The notes: generated from the letters alone by a model not told the origin. Counted from the stretch's first letter, positions 10,753 through 26,418 are shown. The stretch: DNA of 64,000 bases from Auanema rhodensis (GCA_964057225.1 CAXKVF010000074.1:62001-126000), one strand, 5' to 3'. Translations and numbers: made by a program.

Positions 10753-12336
10753 CTAATTAAATGTACACGTGATGTGCACTTGGTATGTAACTCGCTTCAC
10801 GTGAAAGATAAAGAGATGCGGTTTTCAAAATTAGATTCCCCATGTCCATATTAGTCTAAAAACAAATTTTTATTGATATTGCTTCATGGTAACCATGACT
10901 TTGAAATTTACGTGAACTTTAATTTATGCTAATTAAATGTACACGTGATGTGCACTTGGTATGTAACTCGCTTCACGTGAAAGATAAAGAGATGCGGTTT
11001 TCAAAATTAGATTCCCCATGTCCATATTAGTCTAAAAACAAATTTTTATTGATATTGGTGCATGGTAACCATGACTTTGAAATTTACGTGAACTTTAATT
11101 TATGATAATTAAATGTACACGTGATGTGCACTTGGTATGTAACTCGCTTCACGTGAAAGATAAAGAGATGCGGTTTTCAAAATTAGATTCCCCATGTCCA
11201 TATTAGTCTAAAAACAAATTTTTATTGATATTGGTGCATGGTAACCATGACTTTGAAATTTACGTGAACTTTAATTTATGCTAATTAAATGTACACGTGA
11301 TGTGCACTTGGTATGTAACTCGCTTCACGTGAAAGATGAAGAGATGCGGTTTTCAAAATTAGATTCCCCATGTCCATATTAGGCTAAAAACAAATTTTTA
11401 TTGATATTGGTGCATGGTAACCATGACTTTGAAATTTACGTGAACTTTAATTTATGCTAATTAAATGTACACGTGATGTGCACTTGGTATGTAACTCGCT
11501 TCACGTGAAAGATAAAGAGATGCGGTTTTCAAAATTAGATTCCCCATGTCCATATTAGTCTACAAACAAATTTTTATTGATATTGGTTCATGGTAACCAT
11601 GACTTTGAAATTTACGTGAACTTTAATTTATGCTAATTAAATGTACACGTGATGTGCACTTGGTATGTAACTCGCTTCACGTGAAAGATAAAGAGATGCG
11701 GTTTTCAAAATTAGATTCCCCATGTCCATATTAGTCTAAAAACAAATTTTTATTGATATTGGTGCATGGTAACCATGACTTTGAAATTTACGTGAACTTC
11801 AATTTATGCTAATTAAATGTACACGTGATGTGCACTTGGTATGTAACTCGCTTCACGTGAAAGATGAAGAGATGCGGTTTTCAAAATTAGATTCCCCATG
11901 TCCATATTAGTCTAAAAACAAATTTTTATTGATATTGGTGCATGGTAACCATGACTTTGAAATTTACGTGAACTTTAATTTATGCTAATTAAATGTACAC
12001 GTGATGTGCACTTGGTATGTAACTCGCTTCACGTGAAAGATAAAGAGATGCGGTTTTCAAAATTAGATTCCCCATGTCCATATTAGTCTAAAAACAAATT
12101 TTTATTGATATTGGTTCATGGTAACCATGACTTTGAAATTTACGTGAACTTTAATTTATGCTAATTAAATGTACACGTGATGTGCACTTGGTATGTAACT
12201 CGCTTCACGTGAAAGATAAAGAGATGCGGTTTTCAAAATTAGATTCCCCATGTCCATATTAGTCTAAAAACAAATTTTTATTGATATTGGTGCATGGTAA
12301 CCATGACTTTGAAATTTACGTGAACTTTAATTTATG
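10753..12336 (+). repeat. Higher-order block H1, partial copy 4 (9 units)
   Basis: Five markers lie exactly 3344 bp (19 units) after those of copy 3: GCTTCA (10882), A1 (11105), G103 (11383), C107 (11562) and C168 (11800). These are followed by G58 and GGTTCA. The first three units of the block (C168, T104, plain) are missing here, so the copy begins inside the block. Confidence 0.75.
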
Positions 12337-14976
12337 CTAATTAAATGTACACGTGATGTGCACTTGGTATGTAACTCGCTTCACGTGAAAGATGAAGAGA
12401 TGCGGTTTTCAAAATTAGATTCCCCATGTCCATATTAGTCTAAAAACAAATTTTTATTGATATTGGTGCATGGTAACCATGACTTTGAAATTTACGTGAA
12501 CTTTAATTTATGCTAATTAAATGTACACGTGATGTGCACTTGGTATGTAACTCGCTTCACGTGAAAGATAAAGAGATGCGGTTTTCAAAATTAGATTCCC
12601 CATGTCCATATTAGTCTAAAAACAAATTTTTATTGATATTGGTGCATGGTAACCATGACTTTGAAATTTACGTGAACTTTAATTTATGCTAATTAAATGT
12701 ACACGTGATGTGCACTTGGTATGTAACTCGCTTCACGTGAAAGATGAAGAGATGCGGTTTTCAAAATTAGATTCCCCATGTCCATATTAGTCTAAAAACA
12801 AATTTTTATTGATATTGGTGCATGGTAACCATGACTTTGAAATTTACGTGAACTTTAATTTATGCTAATTAAATGTACACGTGATGTGCACTTGGTATGT
12901 AACTCGCTTCACGTGAAAGATAAAGAGATGCGGTTTTCAAAATTAGATTCCCCATGTCCATATTAGTCTAAAAACAAATTTTTATTGATATTGGTGCATG
13001 GTAACCATGACTTTGAAATTTACGTGAACTTCAATTTATGCTAATTAAATGTACACGTGATGTGCACTTGGTATGTAACTCGCTTCACGTGAAAGATAAA
13101 GAGATGCGGTTTTCAAAATTAGATTCCCCATGTCCATATTAGTCTAAAAACAAATTTTTATTGATATTGGTGCATGGTAACCATGACTTTGAAATTTACG
13201 TGAACTTTAATTTATGCTAATTAAATGTACACGTGATGTGCACTTGGTATGTAACTCGCTTCACGTGAAAGATAAAGAGATGCGGTTTTCAAAATTAGAT
13301 TCCCCATGTCCATATTAGTCTAAAAACAAATTTTTATTGATATTGGTGCATGGTAACCATGACTTTGAAATTTACGTGAACTTTAATTTATGCTAATTAA
13401 ATGTACACGTGATGTGCACTTGGTATGTAACTCGCTTCACGTGAAAGATGAAGAGATGCGGTTTTCAAAATTAGATTCCCCATGTCCATATTAGTCTAAA
13501 AACAAATTTTTATTGATATTGGTGCATGGTAACCATGACTTTGAAATTTACGTGAACTTTAATTTATGCTAATTAAATGTACACGTGATGTGCACTTGGT
13601 ATGTAACTCGCTTCACGTGAAAGATAAAGAGATGCGGTTTTCAAAATTGGATTCCCCATGTCCATATTAGTCTAAAAACAAATTTTTATTGATATTGCTT
13701 CATGGTAACCATGACTTTGAAATTTACGTGAACTTTAATTTATGCTAATTAAATGTACACGTGATGTGCACTTGGTATGTAACTCGCTTCACGTGAAAGA
13801 TAAAGAGATGCGGTTTTCAAAATTAGATTCCCCATGTCCATATTAGTCTAAAAACAAATTTTTATTGATATTGGTGCATGGTAACCATGACTTTGAAATT
13901 TACGTGAACTTTAATTTATGCTAATTAAATGTACACGTGATGTGCACTTGGTATGTAACTCGCTTCACGTGAAAGATGAAGAGATGCGGTTTTCAAAATT
14001 AGATTCCCCATGTCCATATTAGTCTAAAAACAAATTTTTATTGATATTGGTGCATGGTAACCATGACTTTGAAATTTACGTGAACTTTAATTTATGCTAA
14101 TTAAATGTACACGTGATGTGCACTTGGTATGTAACTCGCTTCACGTGAAAGATAAAGAGATGCGGTTTTCAAAATTAGATTCCCCATGTCCATATTAGTC
14201 TAAAAACAAATTTTTATTGATATTGCTTCATGGTAACCATGACTTTGAAATTTACGTGAACTTTAATTTATGCTAATTAAATGTACACGTGATGTGCACT
14301 TGGTATGTAACTCGCTTCACGTGAAAGATAAAGAGATGCGGTTTTCAAAATTAGATTCCCCATGTCCATATTAGTCTAAAAACAAATTTTTATTGATATT
14401 GGTGCATGGTAACCATGACTTTGAAATTTACGTGAACTTTAATTTATGCTAATTAAATGTACACGTGATGTGCACTTGGTATGTAACTCGCTTCACGTGA
14501 AAGATAAAGAGATGCGGTTTTCAAAATTAGATTCCCCATGTCCATATTAGTCTAAAAACAAATTTTTATTGATATTGGTGCATGGTAACCATGACTTTGA
14601 AATTTACGTGAACTTTAATTTATGCTAATTAAATGTACACGTGATTTGCACTTGGTATGTAACTCGCTTCACGTGAAAGATGAAGAGATGCGGTTTTCAA
14701 AATTAGATTCCCCATGTCCATATTAGTCTGAAAACAAATTTTTATTGATATTGGTGCATGGTAACCATGACTTTGAAATTTACGTGAACTTTAATTTATG
14801 CTAATTAAATGTACACGTGATGTGCACTTGGTATGTAACTCGCTTCACGTGAAAGATAAAGAGATGCGGTTTTCAAAATTATATTCCCCATGTCCATATT
14901 AGTCTAAAAACAAATTTTTATTGATATTGGTGCATGGTAACCATGACTTTGAAATTTACGTGAACTTTAATTTATG

Positions 14977-17900
14977 CTAATTAAATGTACACGTGATGTG
15001 CACTTGGTATGTAACTCGCTTCACGTGAAAGATAAAGAGATGCGGTTTTCAAAATTAGATTCCCCATGTCCATATTAGGCTAAAAACAAATTTTTATTGA
15101 TATTGGTGCATGGTAACCATGACTTTGAAATTTACGTGAACTTTAATTTATGCTAATTAAATGTACACGTGATGTGCACTTGGTATGTAACTCGCTTCAC
15201 GTGAAAGATAAAGAGATGCGGTTTTCAAAATTAGATTCCCCATGTCCATATTAGTCTAAAAACAAATTTTTATTGATATTGGTGCATGGTAACCATGACT
15301 TTGAAATTTACGTGAACTTTAATTTATGATAATTAAATGTACACGTGATGTGCACTTGGTATGTAACTCGCTTCACGTGAAAGATAAAGAGATGCGGTTT
15401 TCAAAATTAGATTCCCCATGTCCATATTAGTCTTAAAAACAAATTTTTATTGATATTGGTGCATGGTAACCATGACTTTGAAATTTACGTGAACTTTAAT
15501 TTATGCTAATTAAATGTACACGTGATGTGCACTTGGTATGTAACTCGCTTCACGTGAAAGATGAAGAGATGCGGTTTTCAAAATTAGATTCCCCATGTCC
15601 ATATTAGTCTAAAAACAAATTTTTATTGATATTGGTGCATGGTAACCATGACTTTGAAATTTACGTGAACTTTAATTTATGCTAATTAAATGTACACGTG
15701 ATGTGCACTTGGTATGTAACTCGCTTCACGTGAAAGATAAAGAGATGCGGTTTTCAAAATTAGATTCCCCATGTCCATATTAGTCTAAAAACAAATTTTT
15801 ATTGATATTGGTGCATGGTAACCATGACTTTGAAATTTACGTGAACTTTAATTTATGCTAATTAAATGTACACGTGATGTGCACTTGGTATGTAACTCGC
15901 TTCACGTGAAAGATAAAGAGATGCGGTTTTCAAAATTAGATTCCCCATGTCCATATTAGTCTAAAAACAAATTTTTATTGATATTGGTGCATGGTAACCA
16001 TGACTTTGAAATTTACGTGAACTTTAATTTATGCTAATTAAATGTACACGTGATGTGCACTTGATATGTAACTCGCTTCACGTGAAAGATGAAGAGATGC
16101 GGTTTTCAAAATTAGATTCCCCATGTCCATATTAGTCTAAAAACAAATTTTTATTGATATTGGTGCATGGTAACCATGACTTTGAAATTTACGTGAACTT
16201 TAATTTATGCTAATTAAATGTACACGTGATGTGCACTTGGTATGTAACTCGCTTCACGTGAAAGATAAAGAGATGCGGTTTTCAAAATTAGATTCCCCAT
16301 GTCCATATTAGTCTAAAAACAAATTTTTATTGATATTGGTGCATGGTAACCATGACTTTGAAATTTACGTGAACTTTAATTTATGCTAATTAAATGTACA
16401 CGTGATGTGCACTTGGTATGTAACTCGCTTCACGTGAAAGATAAAGAGATGCGGTTTTCAAAATTAGATTCCCCATGTCCATATTAGTCTAAAAACAAAT
16501 TTTTATTGATATTGGTGCATGGTAACCATGACTTTGAAATTTACGTGAACTTTAATTTATGCTAATTAAATGTACACGTGATGTGCACTTGGTATGTAAC
16601 TCGCTTCACGTGAAAGATGAAGAGATGCGGTTTTCAAAATTAGATTCCCCATGTCCATATTAGTCTGAAAACAAATTTTTATTGATATTGGTGCATGGTA
16701 ACCATGACTTTGAAATTTACGTGAACTTTAATTTATGCTAATTAAATGTACACGTGATGTGCACTTGGTATGTAACTCGCTTCACGTGAAAGATAAAGAG
16801 ATGCGGTTTTCAAAATTAGATTCCCCATGTCCATATTAGTCTAAAAACAAATTTTTATTGATATTGGTGCATGGTAACCATGACTTTGAAATTTACGTGA
16901 ACTTTAATTTATGCTAATTAAATGTACACGTGATGTGCACTTGGTATGTAACTCGCTTCACGTGAAAGATGAAGAGATGCGGTTTTCAAAATTAGATTCC
17001 CCATGTCCATATTAGTCTAAAAACAAATTTTTATTGATATTGCTTCATGGTAACCATGACTTTGAAATTTACGTGAACTTTAATTTATGCTAATTAAATG
17101 TACACGTGATGTGCACTTGGTATGTAACTCGCTTCACGTGAAAGATAAAGAGATGCGGTTTTCAAAATTAGATTCCCCATGTCCATATTAGTCTAAAAAC
17201 AAATTTTTATTGATATTGGTGCATGGTAACCATGACTTTGAAATTTACGTGAACTTTAATTTATGCTAATTAAATGTACACGTGATGTGCACTTGGTATG
17301 TAACTCGCTTCACGTGAAAGATGAAGAGATGCGGTTTTCAAAATTAGATTCCCCATGTCCATATTAGTCTGAAAACAAATTTTTATTGATATTGGTGCAT
17401 GGTAACCATGACTTTGAAATTTACGTGAACTTTAATTTATGCTAATTAAATGTACACGTGATGTGCACTTGGTATGTAACTCGCTTCACGTGAAAGATAA
17501 AGAGATGCGGTTTTCAAAATTAGATTCCCCATGTCCATATTAGTCTAAAAACAAATTTTTATTGATATTGGTGCATGGTAACCATGACTTTGAAATTTAC
17601 GTGAACTTTAATTTATGCTAATTAAATGTACACGTGATGTGCACTTGGTATGTAACTCGCTTCACGTGAAAGATGAAGAGATGCGGTTTTCAAAATTAGA
17701 TTCCCCATGTCCATATTAGTCTAAAAACAAATTTTTATTGATATTGCTTCATGGTAACCATGACTTTGAAATTTACGTGAACTTTAATTTATGCTAATTA
17801 AATGTACACGTGATGTGCACTTGGTATGTAACTCGCTTCACGTGAAAGATAAAGAGATGCGGTTTTCAAAATTAGATTCCCCATGTCCATATTAGTCTAA

Positions 17901-20257
17901 AAACAAATTTTTATTGATATTGGTGCATGGTAACCATGACTTTGAAATTTACGTGAACTTTAATTTATGCTAATTAAATGTACACGTGATGTGCACTTGG
18001 TATGTAACTCGCTTCACGTGAAAGATAAAGAGATGCGGTTTTCAAAATTAGATTCCCCATGTCCATATTAGTCTAAAAACAAATTTTTATTGATATTGGT
18101 GCATGGTAACCATGACTTTGAAATTTACGTGAACCTTAATTTATGCTAATTAAATGTACACGTGATGTGCACTTGGTATGTAACTCGCTTCACGTGAAAG
18201 ATAAAGAGATGCGGTTTTCAAAATTAGATTCCCCATGTCCATATTAGTCTAAAAACAAATTTTTATTGATATTGGTGCATGGTAACCATGACTTTGAAAT
18301 TTACGTGAACTTTAATTTATGCTAATTAAATGTACACGTGATGTGCACTTGGTATGTAACTCGCTTCACGTGAAAGATGAAGAGATGCGGTTTTCAAAAT
18401 TAGATTCCCCATGTCCATATTAGTCTGAAAACAAATTTTTATTGATATTGGTGCATGGTAACCATGACTTTGAAATTTACGTGAACTTTAATTTATGCTA
18501 ATTAAATGTACACGTGATGTGCACTTGGTATGTAACTCGCTTCACGTGAAAGATAAAGAGATGCGGTTTTCAAAATTAGATTCCCCATGTCCATATTAGT
18601 CTAAAAACAAATTTTTATTGATATTGGTTCATGGTAACCATGACTTTGAAATTTACGTGAACTTTAATTTATGCTAATTAAATGTACACGTGATGTGCAC
18701 TTGGTATGTAACTCGCTTCACGTGAAAGATAAAGAGATGCGGTTTTCAAAATTAGATTCCCCATGTCCATATTAGTCTAAAAACAAATTTTTATTGATAT
18801 TGGTGCATGGTAACCATGACTTTGAAATTTACGTGAACTTTAATTTATGCTAATTAAATGTACACGTGATGTGCACTTGGTATGTAACTCGCTTCACGTG
18901 AAAGATGAAGAGATGCGGTTTTCAAAATTAGATTCCCCATGTCCATATTAGTCTAAAAACAAATTTTTATTGATATTGGTGCATGGTAACCATGATTTTG
19001 AAATTTACGTGAACTTTAATTTATGCTAATTAAATGTACACGTGATGTGCACTTGGTATGTAACTCGCTTCACGTGAAAGATAAAGAGATGCGGTTTTCA
19101 AAATTAGATTCCCCATGTCCATATTAGTCTAAAAACAAATTTTTATTGATATTGGTGCATGGTAACCATGACTTTGAAATTTACGTGAACTTTAATTTAT
19201 GCTAATTAAATGTACACGTGATGTGCACTTGGTATGTAACTCGCTTCACGTGAAAGATAAAGAGATGCGGTTTTCAAAATTAGATTCCCCATGTCCATAT
19301 TAGTCTAAAAACAAATTTTTATTGATATTGGTGCATGGTAACCATGACTTTGAAACTTACGTGAACTTTAATTTATGCTAATTAAATGTACACGTGATGT
19401 GCACTTGGTATGTAACTCGCTTCACGTGAAAGATAAAGAGATGCGGTTTTCAAAATTAGATTCCCCATGTCCATATTAGTCTAAAAACAAATTTTTATTG
19501 ATATTGGTTCATGGTAACCATGACTTTGAAATTTACGTGAACTTTAATTTATGCTAATTAAATGTACACGTGATGTGCACTTGGTATGTAACTCGCTTCA
19601 CGTGAAAGATGAAGAGATGCGGTTTTCAAAATTAGATTCCCCATGTCCATATTAGTCTAAAAACAAATTTTTATTGATATTGGTGCATGGTAACCATGAC
19701 TTTGAAATTTACGTGAACTTTAATTTATGCTAATTAAATGTACACGTGATGTGCACTTGGTATGTAACTCGCTTCACGTGAAAGATAAAGAGATGCGGTT
19801 TTCAAAATTAGATTCCCCATGTCCATATTAGTCTAAAAACAAATTTTTATTGATATTGGTGCATGGTAACCATGACTTTGAAATTTACGTGAACTTTAAT
19901 TTATGCTAATTAAATGTACACGTGATGTGCACTTGGTATGTAACTCGCTTCACGTGAAAGATAAAGAGATGCGGTTTTCAAAATTAGATTCCCCATGTCC
20001 ATATTAGTCTAAAAACAAATTTTTATTGATATTGGTTCATGGTAACCATGACTTTGAAATTTACGTGAACTTTAATTTATGCTAATTAAATGTACACGTG
20101 ATGTGCACTTGGTATGTAACTCGCTTCACGTGAAAGATAAAGAGATGCGGTTTTCAAAATTAGATTCCCCATGTCCATATTAGTCTAAAAACAAATTTTT
20201 ATTGATATTGGTGCATGGTAACCATGACTTTGAAATTTACGTGAACTTTAATTTATG
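14977..20257 (+). repeat. Large tandem duplication D1, copy A (30 units, 5281 bp)
   Basis: Ordered markers: G103 (15079), A1 (15329), an extra T in GTCTTAAAAAC (near 15434), TTGATATG (16064), G106 and C130 units, AACCTTAA (18135), T147 (18996) and C155 (19356). All recur in the same order immediately downstream, at +5281 bp before the internal expansion and +4577 bp after it. The left breakpoint lies between 14883 (the T82 change is not shared) and 15078. Copy A contains an extra four-unit block absent from copy B. Confidence 0.85.
16562..17969 (+). repeat. Four-unit (704 bp) tandem duplication inside D1 copy A
   Basis: Two adjacent four-unit blocks (16562-17265 and 17266-17969) carry the same pattern: G58 with G106, plain, G58 with GCTTCA, plain. 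G106 positions 16667 and 17371 and C130 positions 17043 and 17747 are exactly 704 bp apart. The block occurs once in copy B (G106 at 21948, C130 at 22324), so it arose in copy A after the large duplication, or copy B lost one. Confidence 0.85.
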
Positions 20258-23200
20258 CTAATTAAATGTACACGTGATGTGCACTTGGTATGTAACTCGC
20301 TTCACGTGAAAGATAAAGAGATGCGGTTTTCAAAATTAGATTCCCCATGTCCATATTAGGCTAAAAACAAATTTTTATTGATATTGGTGCATGGTAACCA
20401 TGACTTTGAAATTTACGTGAACTTTAATTTATGCTAATTAAATGTACACGTGATGTGCACTTGGTATGTAACTCGCTTCACGTGAAAGATAAAGAGATGC
20501 GGTTTTCAAAATTAGATTCCCCATGTCCATATTAGTCTAAAAACAAATTTTTATTGATATTGGTGCATGGTAACCATGACTTTGAAATTTACGTGAACTT
20601 TAATTTATGATAATTAAATGTACACGTGATGTGCACTTGGTATGTAACTCGCTTCACGTGAAAGATAAAGAGATGCGGTTTTCAAAATTAGATTCCCCAT
20701 GTCCATATTAGTCTTAAAAACAAATTTTTATTGATATTGGTGCATGGTAACCATGACTTTGAAATTTACGTGAACTTTAATTTATGCTAATTAAATGTAC
20801 ACGTGATGTGCACTTGGTATGTAACTCGCTTCACGTGAAAGATGAAGAGATGCGGTTTTCAAAATTAGATTCCCCATGTCCATATTAGTCTAAAAACAAA
20901 TTTTTATTGATATTGGTGCATGGTAACCATGACTTTGAAATTTACGTGAACTTTAATTTATGCTAATTAAATGTACACGTGATGTGCACTTGGTATGTAA
21001 CTCGCTTCACGTGAAAGATAAAGAGATGCGGTTTTCAAAATTAGATTCCCCATGTCCATATTAGTCTAAAAACAAATTTTTATTGATATTGGTGCATGGT
21101 AACCATGACTTTGAAATTTACGTGAACTTTAATTTATGCTAATTAAATGTACACGTGATGTGCACTTGGTATGTAACTCGCTTCACGTGAAAGATAAAGA
21201 GATGCGGTTTTCAAAATTAGATTCCCCATGTCCATATTAGTCTAAAAACAAATTTTTATTGATATTGGTGCATGGTAACCATGACTTTGAAATTTACGTG
21301 AACTTTAATTTATGCTAATTAAATGTACACGTGATGTGCACTTGATATGTAACTCGCTTCACGTGAAAGATGAAGAGATGCGGTTTTCAAAATTAGATTC
21401 CCCATGTCCATATTAGTCTAAAAACAAATTTTTATTGATATTGGTGCATGGTAACCATGACTTTGAAATTTACGTGAACTTTAATTTATGCTAATTAAAT
21501 GTACACGTGATGTGCACTTGGTATGTAACTCGCTTCACGTGAAAGATAAAGAGATGCGGTTTTCAAAATTAGATTCCCCATGTCCATATTAGTCTAAAAA
21601 CAAATTTTTATTGATATTGGTGCATGGTAACCATGACTTTGAAATTTACGTGAACTTTAATTTATGCTAATTAAATGTACACGTGATGTGCACTTGGTAT
21701 GTAACTCGCTTCACGTGAAAGATAAAGAGATGCGGTTTTCAAAATTAGATTCCCCATGTCCATATTAGTCTAAAAACAAATTTTTATTGATATTGGTGCA
21801 TGGTAACCATGACTTTGAAATTTACGTGAACTTTAATTTATGCTAATTAAATGTACACGTGATGTGCACTTGGTATGTAACTCGCTTCACGTGAAAGATG
21901 AAGAGATGCGGTTTTCAAAATTAGATTCCCCATGTCCATATTAGTCTGAAAACAAATTTTTATTGATATTGGTGCATGGTAACCATGACTTTGAAATTTA
22001 CGTGAACTTTAATTTATGCTAATTAAATGTACACGTGATGTGCACTTGGTATGTAACTCGCTTCACGTGAAAGATAAAGAGATGCGGTTTTCAAAATTAG
22101 ATTCCCCATGTCCATATTAGTCTAAAAACAAATTTTTATTGATATTGGTGCATGGTAACCATGACTTTGAAATTTACGTGAACTTTAATTTATGCTAATT
22201 AAATGTACACGTGATGTGCACTTGGTATGTAACTCGCTTCACGTGAAAGATGAAGAGATGCGGTTTTCAAAATTAGATTCCCCATGTCCATATTAGTCTA
22301 AAAACAAATTTTTATTGATATTGCTTCATGGTAACCATGACTTTGAAATTTACGTGAACTTTAATTTATGCTAATTAAATGTACACGTGATGTGCACTTG
22401 GTATGTAACTCGCTTCACGTGAAAGATAAAGAGATGCGGTTTTCAAAATTAGATTCCCCATGTCCATATTAGTCTAAAAACAAATTTTTATTGATATTGG
22501 TGCATGGTAACCATGACTTTGAAATTTACGTGAACTTTAATTTATGCTAATTAAATGTACACGTGATGTGCACTTGGTATGTAACTCGCTTCACGTGAAA
22601 GATAAAGAGATGCGGTTTTCAAAATTAGATTCCCCATGTCCATATTAGTCTAAAAACAAATTTTTATTGATATTGGTGCATGGTAACCATGACTTTGAAA
22701 TTTACGTGAACCTTAATTTATGCTAATTAAATGTACACGTGATGTGCACTTGGTATGTAACTCGCTTCACGTGAAAGATAAAGAGATGCGGTTTTCAAAA
22801 TTAGATTCCCCATGTCCATATTAGTCTAAAAACAAATTTTTATTGATATTGGTGCATGGTAACCATGACTTTGAAATTTACGTGAACTTTAATTTATGCT
22901 AATTAAATGTACACGTGATGTGCACTTGGTATGTAACTCGCTTCACGTGAAAGATGAAGAGATGCGGTTTTCAAAATTAGATTCCCCATGTCCATATTAG
23001 TCTGAAAACAAATTTTTATTGATATTGGTGCATGGTAACCATGACTTTGAAATTTACGTGAACTTTAATTTATGCTAATTAAATGTACACGTGATGTGCA
23101 CTTGGTATGTAACTCGCTTCACGTGAAAGATAAAGAGATGCGGTTTTTAAAATTAGATTCCCCATGTCCATATTAGTCTAAAAACAAATTTTTATTGATA

Positions 23201-24834
23201 TTGGTTCATGGTAACCATGACTTTGAAATTTACGTGAACTTTAATTTATGCTAATTAAATGTACACGTGATGTGCACTTGGTATGTAACTCGCTTCACGT
23301 GAAAGATAAAGAGATGCGGTTTTCAAAATTAGATTCCCCATGTCCATATTAGTCTAAAAACAAATTTTTATTGATATTGGTGCATGGTAACCATGACTTT
23401 GAAATTTACGTGAACTTTAATTTATGCTAATTAAATGTACACGTGATGTGCACTTGGTATGTAACTCGCTTCACGTGAAAGATGAAGAGATGCGGTTTTC
23501 AAAATTAGATTCCCCATGTCCATATTAGTCTAAAAACAAATTTTTATTGATATTGGTGCATGGTAACCATGATTTTGAAATTTACGTGAACTTTAATTTA
23601 TGCTAATTAAATGTACACGTGATGTGCACTTGGTATGTAACTCGCTTCACGTGAAAGATAAAGAGATGCGGTTTTCAAAATTAGATTCCCCATGTCCATA
23701 TTAGTCTAAAAACAAATTTTTATTGATATTGGTGCATGGTAACCATGACTTTGAAATTTACGTGAACTTTAATTTATGCTAATTAAATGTACACGTGATG
23801 TGCACTTGGTATGTAACTCGCTTCACGTGAAAGATAAAGAGATGCGGTTTTCAAAATTAGATTCCCCATGTCCATATTAGTCTAAAAACAAATTTTTATT
23901 GATATTGGTGCATGGTAACCATGACTTTGAAACTTACGTGAACTTTAATTTATGCTAATTAAATGTACACGTGATGTGCACTTGGTATGTAACTCGCTTC
24001 ACGTGAAAGATAAAGAGATGCGGTTTTCAAAATTAGATTCCCCATGTCCATATTAGTCTAAAAACAAATTTTTATTGATATTGGTTCATGGTAACCATGA
24101 CTTTGAAATTTACGTGAACTTTAATTTATGCTAATTAAATGTACACGTGATGTGCACTTGGTATGTAACTCGCTTCACGTGAAAGATGAAGAGATGCGGT
24201 TTTCAAAATTAGATTCCCCATGTCCATATTAGTCTAAAAACAAATTTTTATTGATATTGGTGCATGGTAACCATGACTTTGAAATTTACGTGAACTTTAA
24301 TTTATGCTAATTAAATGTACACGTGATGTGCACTTGGTATGTAACTCGCTTCACGTGAAAGATAAAGAGATGCGGTTTTCAAAATTAGATTCCCCATGTC
24401 CATATTAGTCTAAAAACAAATTTTTATTGATATTGGTGCATGGTAACCATGACTTTGAAATTTACGTGAACTTTAATTTATGCTAATTAAATGTACACGT
24501 GATGTGCACTTGGTATGTAACTCGCTTCACGTGAAAGATAAAGAGATGCGGTTTTCAAAATTAGATTCCCCATGTCCATATTAGTCTAAAAACAAATTTT
24601 TATTGATATTGGTTCATGGTAACCATGACTTTGAAATTTACGTGAACTTTAATTTATGCTAATTAAATGTACACGTGATGTGCACTTGGTATGTAACTCG
24701 CTTCACGTGAAAGATAAAGAGATGCGGTTTTCAAAATTAGATTCCCCATGTCCATATTAGTCTAAAAACAAATTTTTATTGATATTGGTGCATGGTAACC
24801 ATGACTTTGAAATTTACGTGAACTTTAATTTATG
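20258..24834 (+). repeat. Large tandem duplication D1, copy B (26 units, 4577 bp)
   Basis: It repeats copy A: G103 (20360), A1 (20610), the same inserted T in GTCTTAAAAAC (near 20714), TTGATATG (21345), G106 (21948, 23004), C130 (22324), AACCTTAA (22712), T147 (23573) and C155 (23933). It is four units shorter because copy A has a local 704-bp duplication. A private change is GGTTTTTAAAA near 23154. A shared single-base insertion together with shared substitutions makes common descent secure. Confidence 0.85.
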
Positions 24835-25714
24835 CTAATTAAATGTACACGTGATGTGCACTTGGTATGTAACTCGCTTCACGTGAAAGATGAAGAGATG
24901 CGGTTTTCAAAATTAGATTCCCCATGTCCATATTAGTCTAAAAACAAATTTTTATTGATATTGGTGCATGGTAACCATGATTTTGAAATTTACGTGAACT
25001 TTAATTTATGCTAATTAAATGTACACGTGATGTGCACTTGGTATGTAACTCGCTTCACGTGAAAGATAAAGAGATGCGGTTTTCAAAATTAGATTCCCCA
25101 TGTCCATATTAGTCTAAAAACAAATTTTTATTGATATTGGTGCATGGTAACCATGACTTTGAAATTTACGTGAACTTTAATTTATGCTAATTAAATGTAC
25201 ACGTGATGTGCACTTGGTATGTAACTCGCTTCACGTGAAAGATAAAGAGATGCGGTTTTCAAAATTAGATTCCCCATGTCCATATTAGTCTAAAAACAAA
25301 TTTTTATTGATATTGGTTCATGGTAACCATGACTTTGAAATTTACGTGAACTTTAATTTATGCTAATTAAATGTACACGTGATGTGCACTTGGTATGTAA
25401 CTCGCTTCACGTGAAAGATAAATTGATGCGGTTTTCAAAATTAGATTCCCCATGTCCATATTAGTCTAAAAACAAATTTTTATTGATATTGGTGCATGGT
25501 AACCATGACTTTGAAATTTACGTGAACTTTAATTTATGCTAATTAAATGTACACGTGATGTGCACTTGGTATGTAACTCGCTTCACGTGAAAGATAAAGA
25601 GATGCGGTTTTCAAAATTAGATTCCCCATGTCCATATTAGTCTAAAAACAAATTTTTATTGATATTGGTGCATGGTAACCATGACTTTGAAATTTACGTG
25701 AACTTTAATTTATG
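24835..25714 (+). repeat. Five-unit block H2, copy 1 (880 bp)
   Basis: Ordered markers: G58 with T147 (24981), plain, GGTTCA, AAATTGATG in place of AAAGAGATG (25423), plain. The two-base change at 61-62 is rare and links this block to its copies at 29410 and 30290. Confidence 0.8.
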
Positions 25715-26418
25715 CTAATTAAATGTACACGTGATGTGCACTTGGTATGTAACTCGCTTCACGTGAAAGATGAAGAGATGCGGTTTTCAAAATTAGATTC
25801 CTCATGTCCATATTAGTCTAAAAACAAATTTTTATTGATATTGGTGCATGGTAACCATGACTTTGAAATTTACGTGAACTTTAATTTATGCTAATTAAAT
25901 GTACACGTGATGTGCACTTGGTATGTAACTCGCTTCACGTGAAAGATAAAGAGATGCGGTTTTCAAAATTAGATTCCCCATGTCCATATTAGTCTAAAAA
26001 CAAATTTTTATTGATATTGGTTCATGGTAACCATGACTTTGAAATTTACGTGAACTTTAATTTATGCTAATTAAATGTACACGTGATGTGCACTTGGTAT
26101 GTAACTCGCTTCACGTGAAAGATAAAGAGATGCGGTTTTTAAAATTAGATTCCCCATGTCCATATTAGTCTAAAAACAAATTTTTATTGATATTGGTGCA
26201 TGGTAACCATGACTTTGAAATTTACGTGAACTTTAATTTATGCTAATTAAATGTACACGTGATGTGCACTTGGTATGTAACTCGCTTCACGTGAAAGATG
26301 AAGAGATGCGGTTTTCAAAATTAGATTCCCCATGTCCATATTAGTCTAAAAACAAATTTTTATTGATATTGGTGCATGGTAACCATGACTTTGAAATTTA
26401 CGTGAACTTTAATTTATG

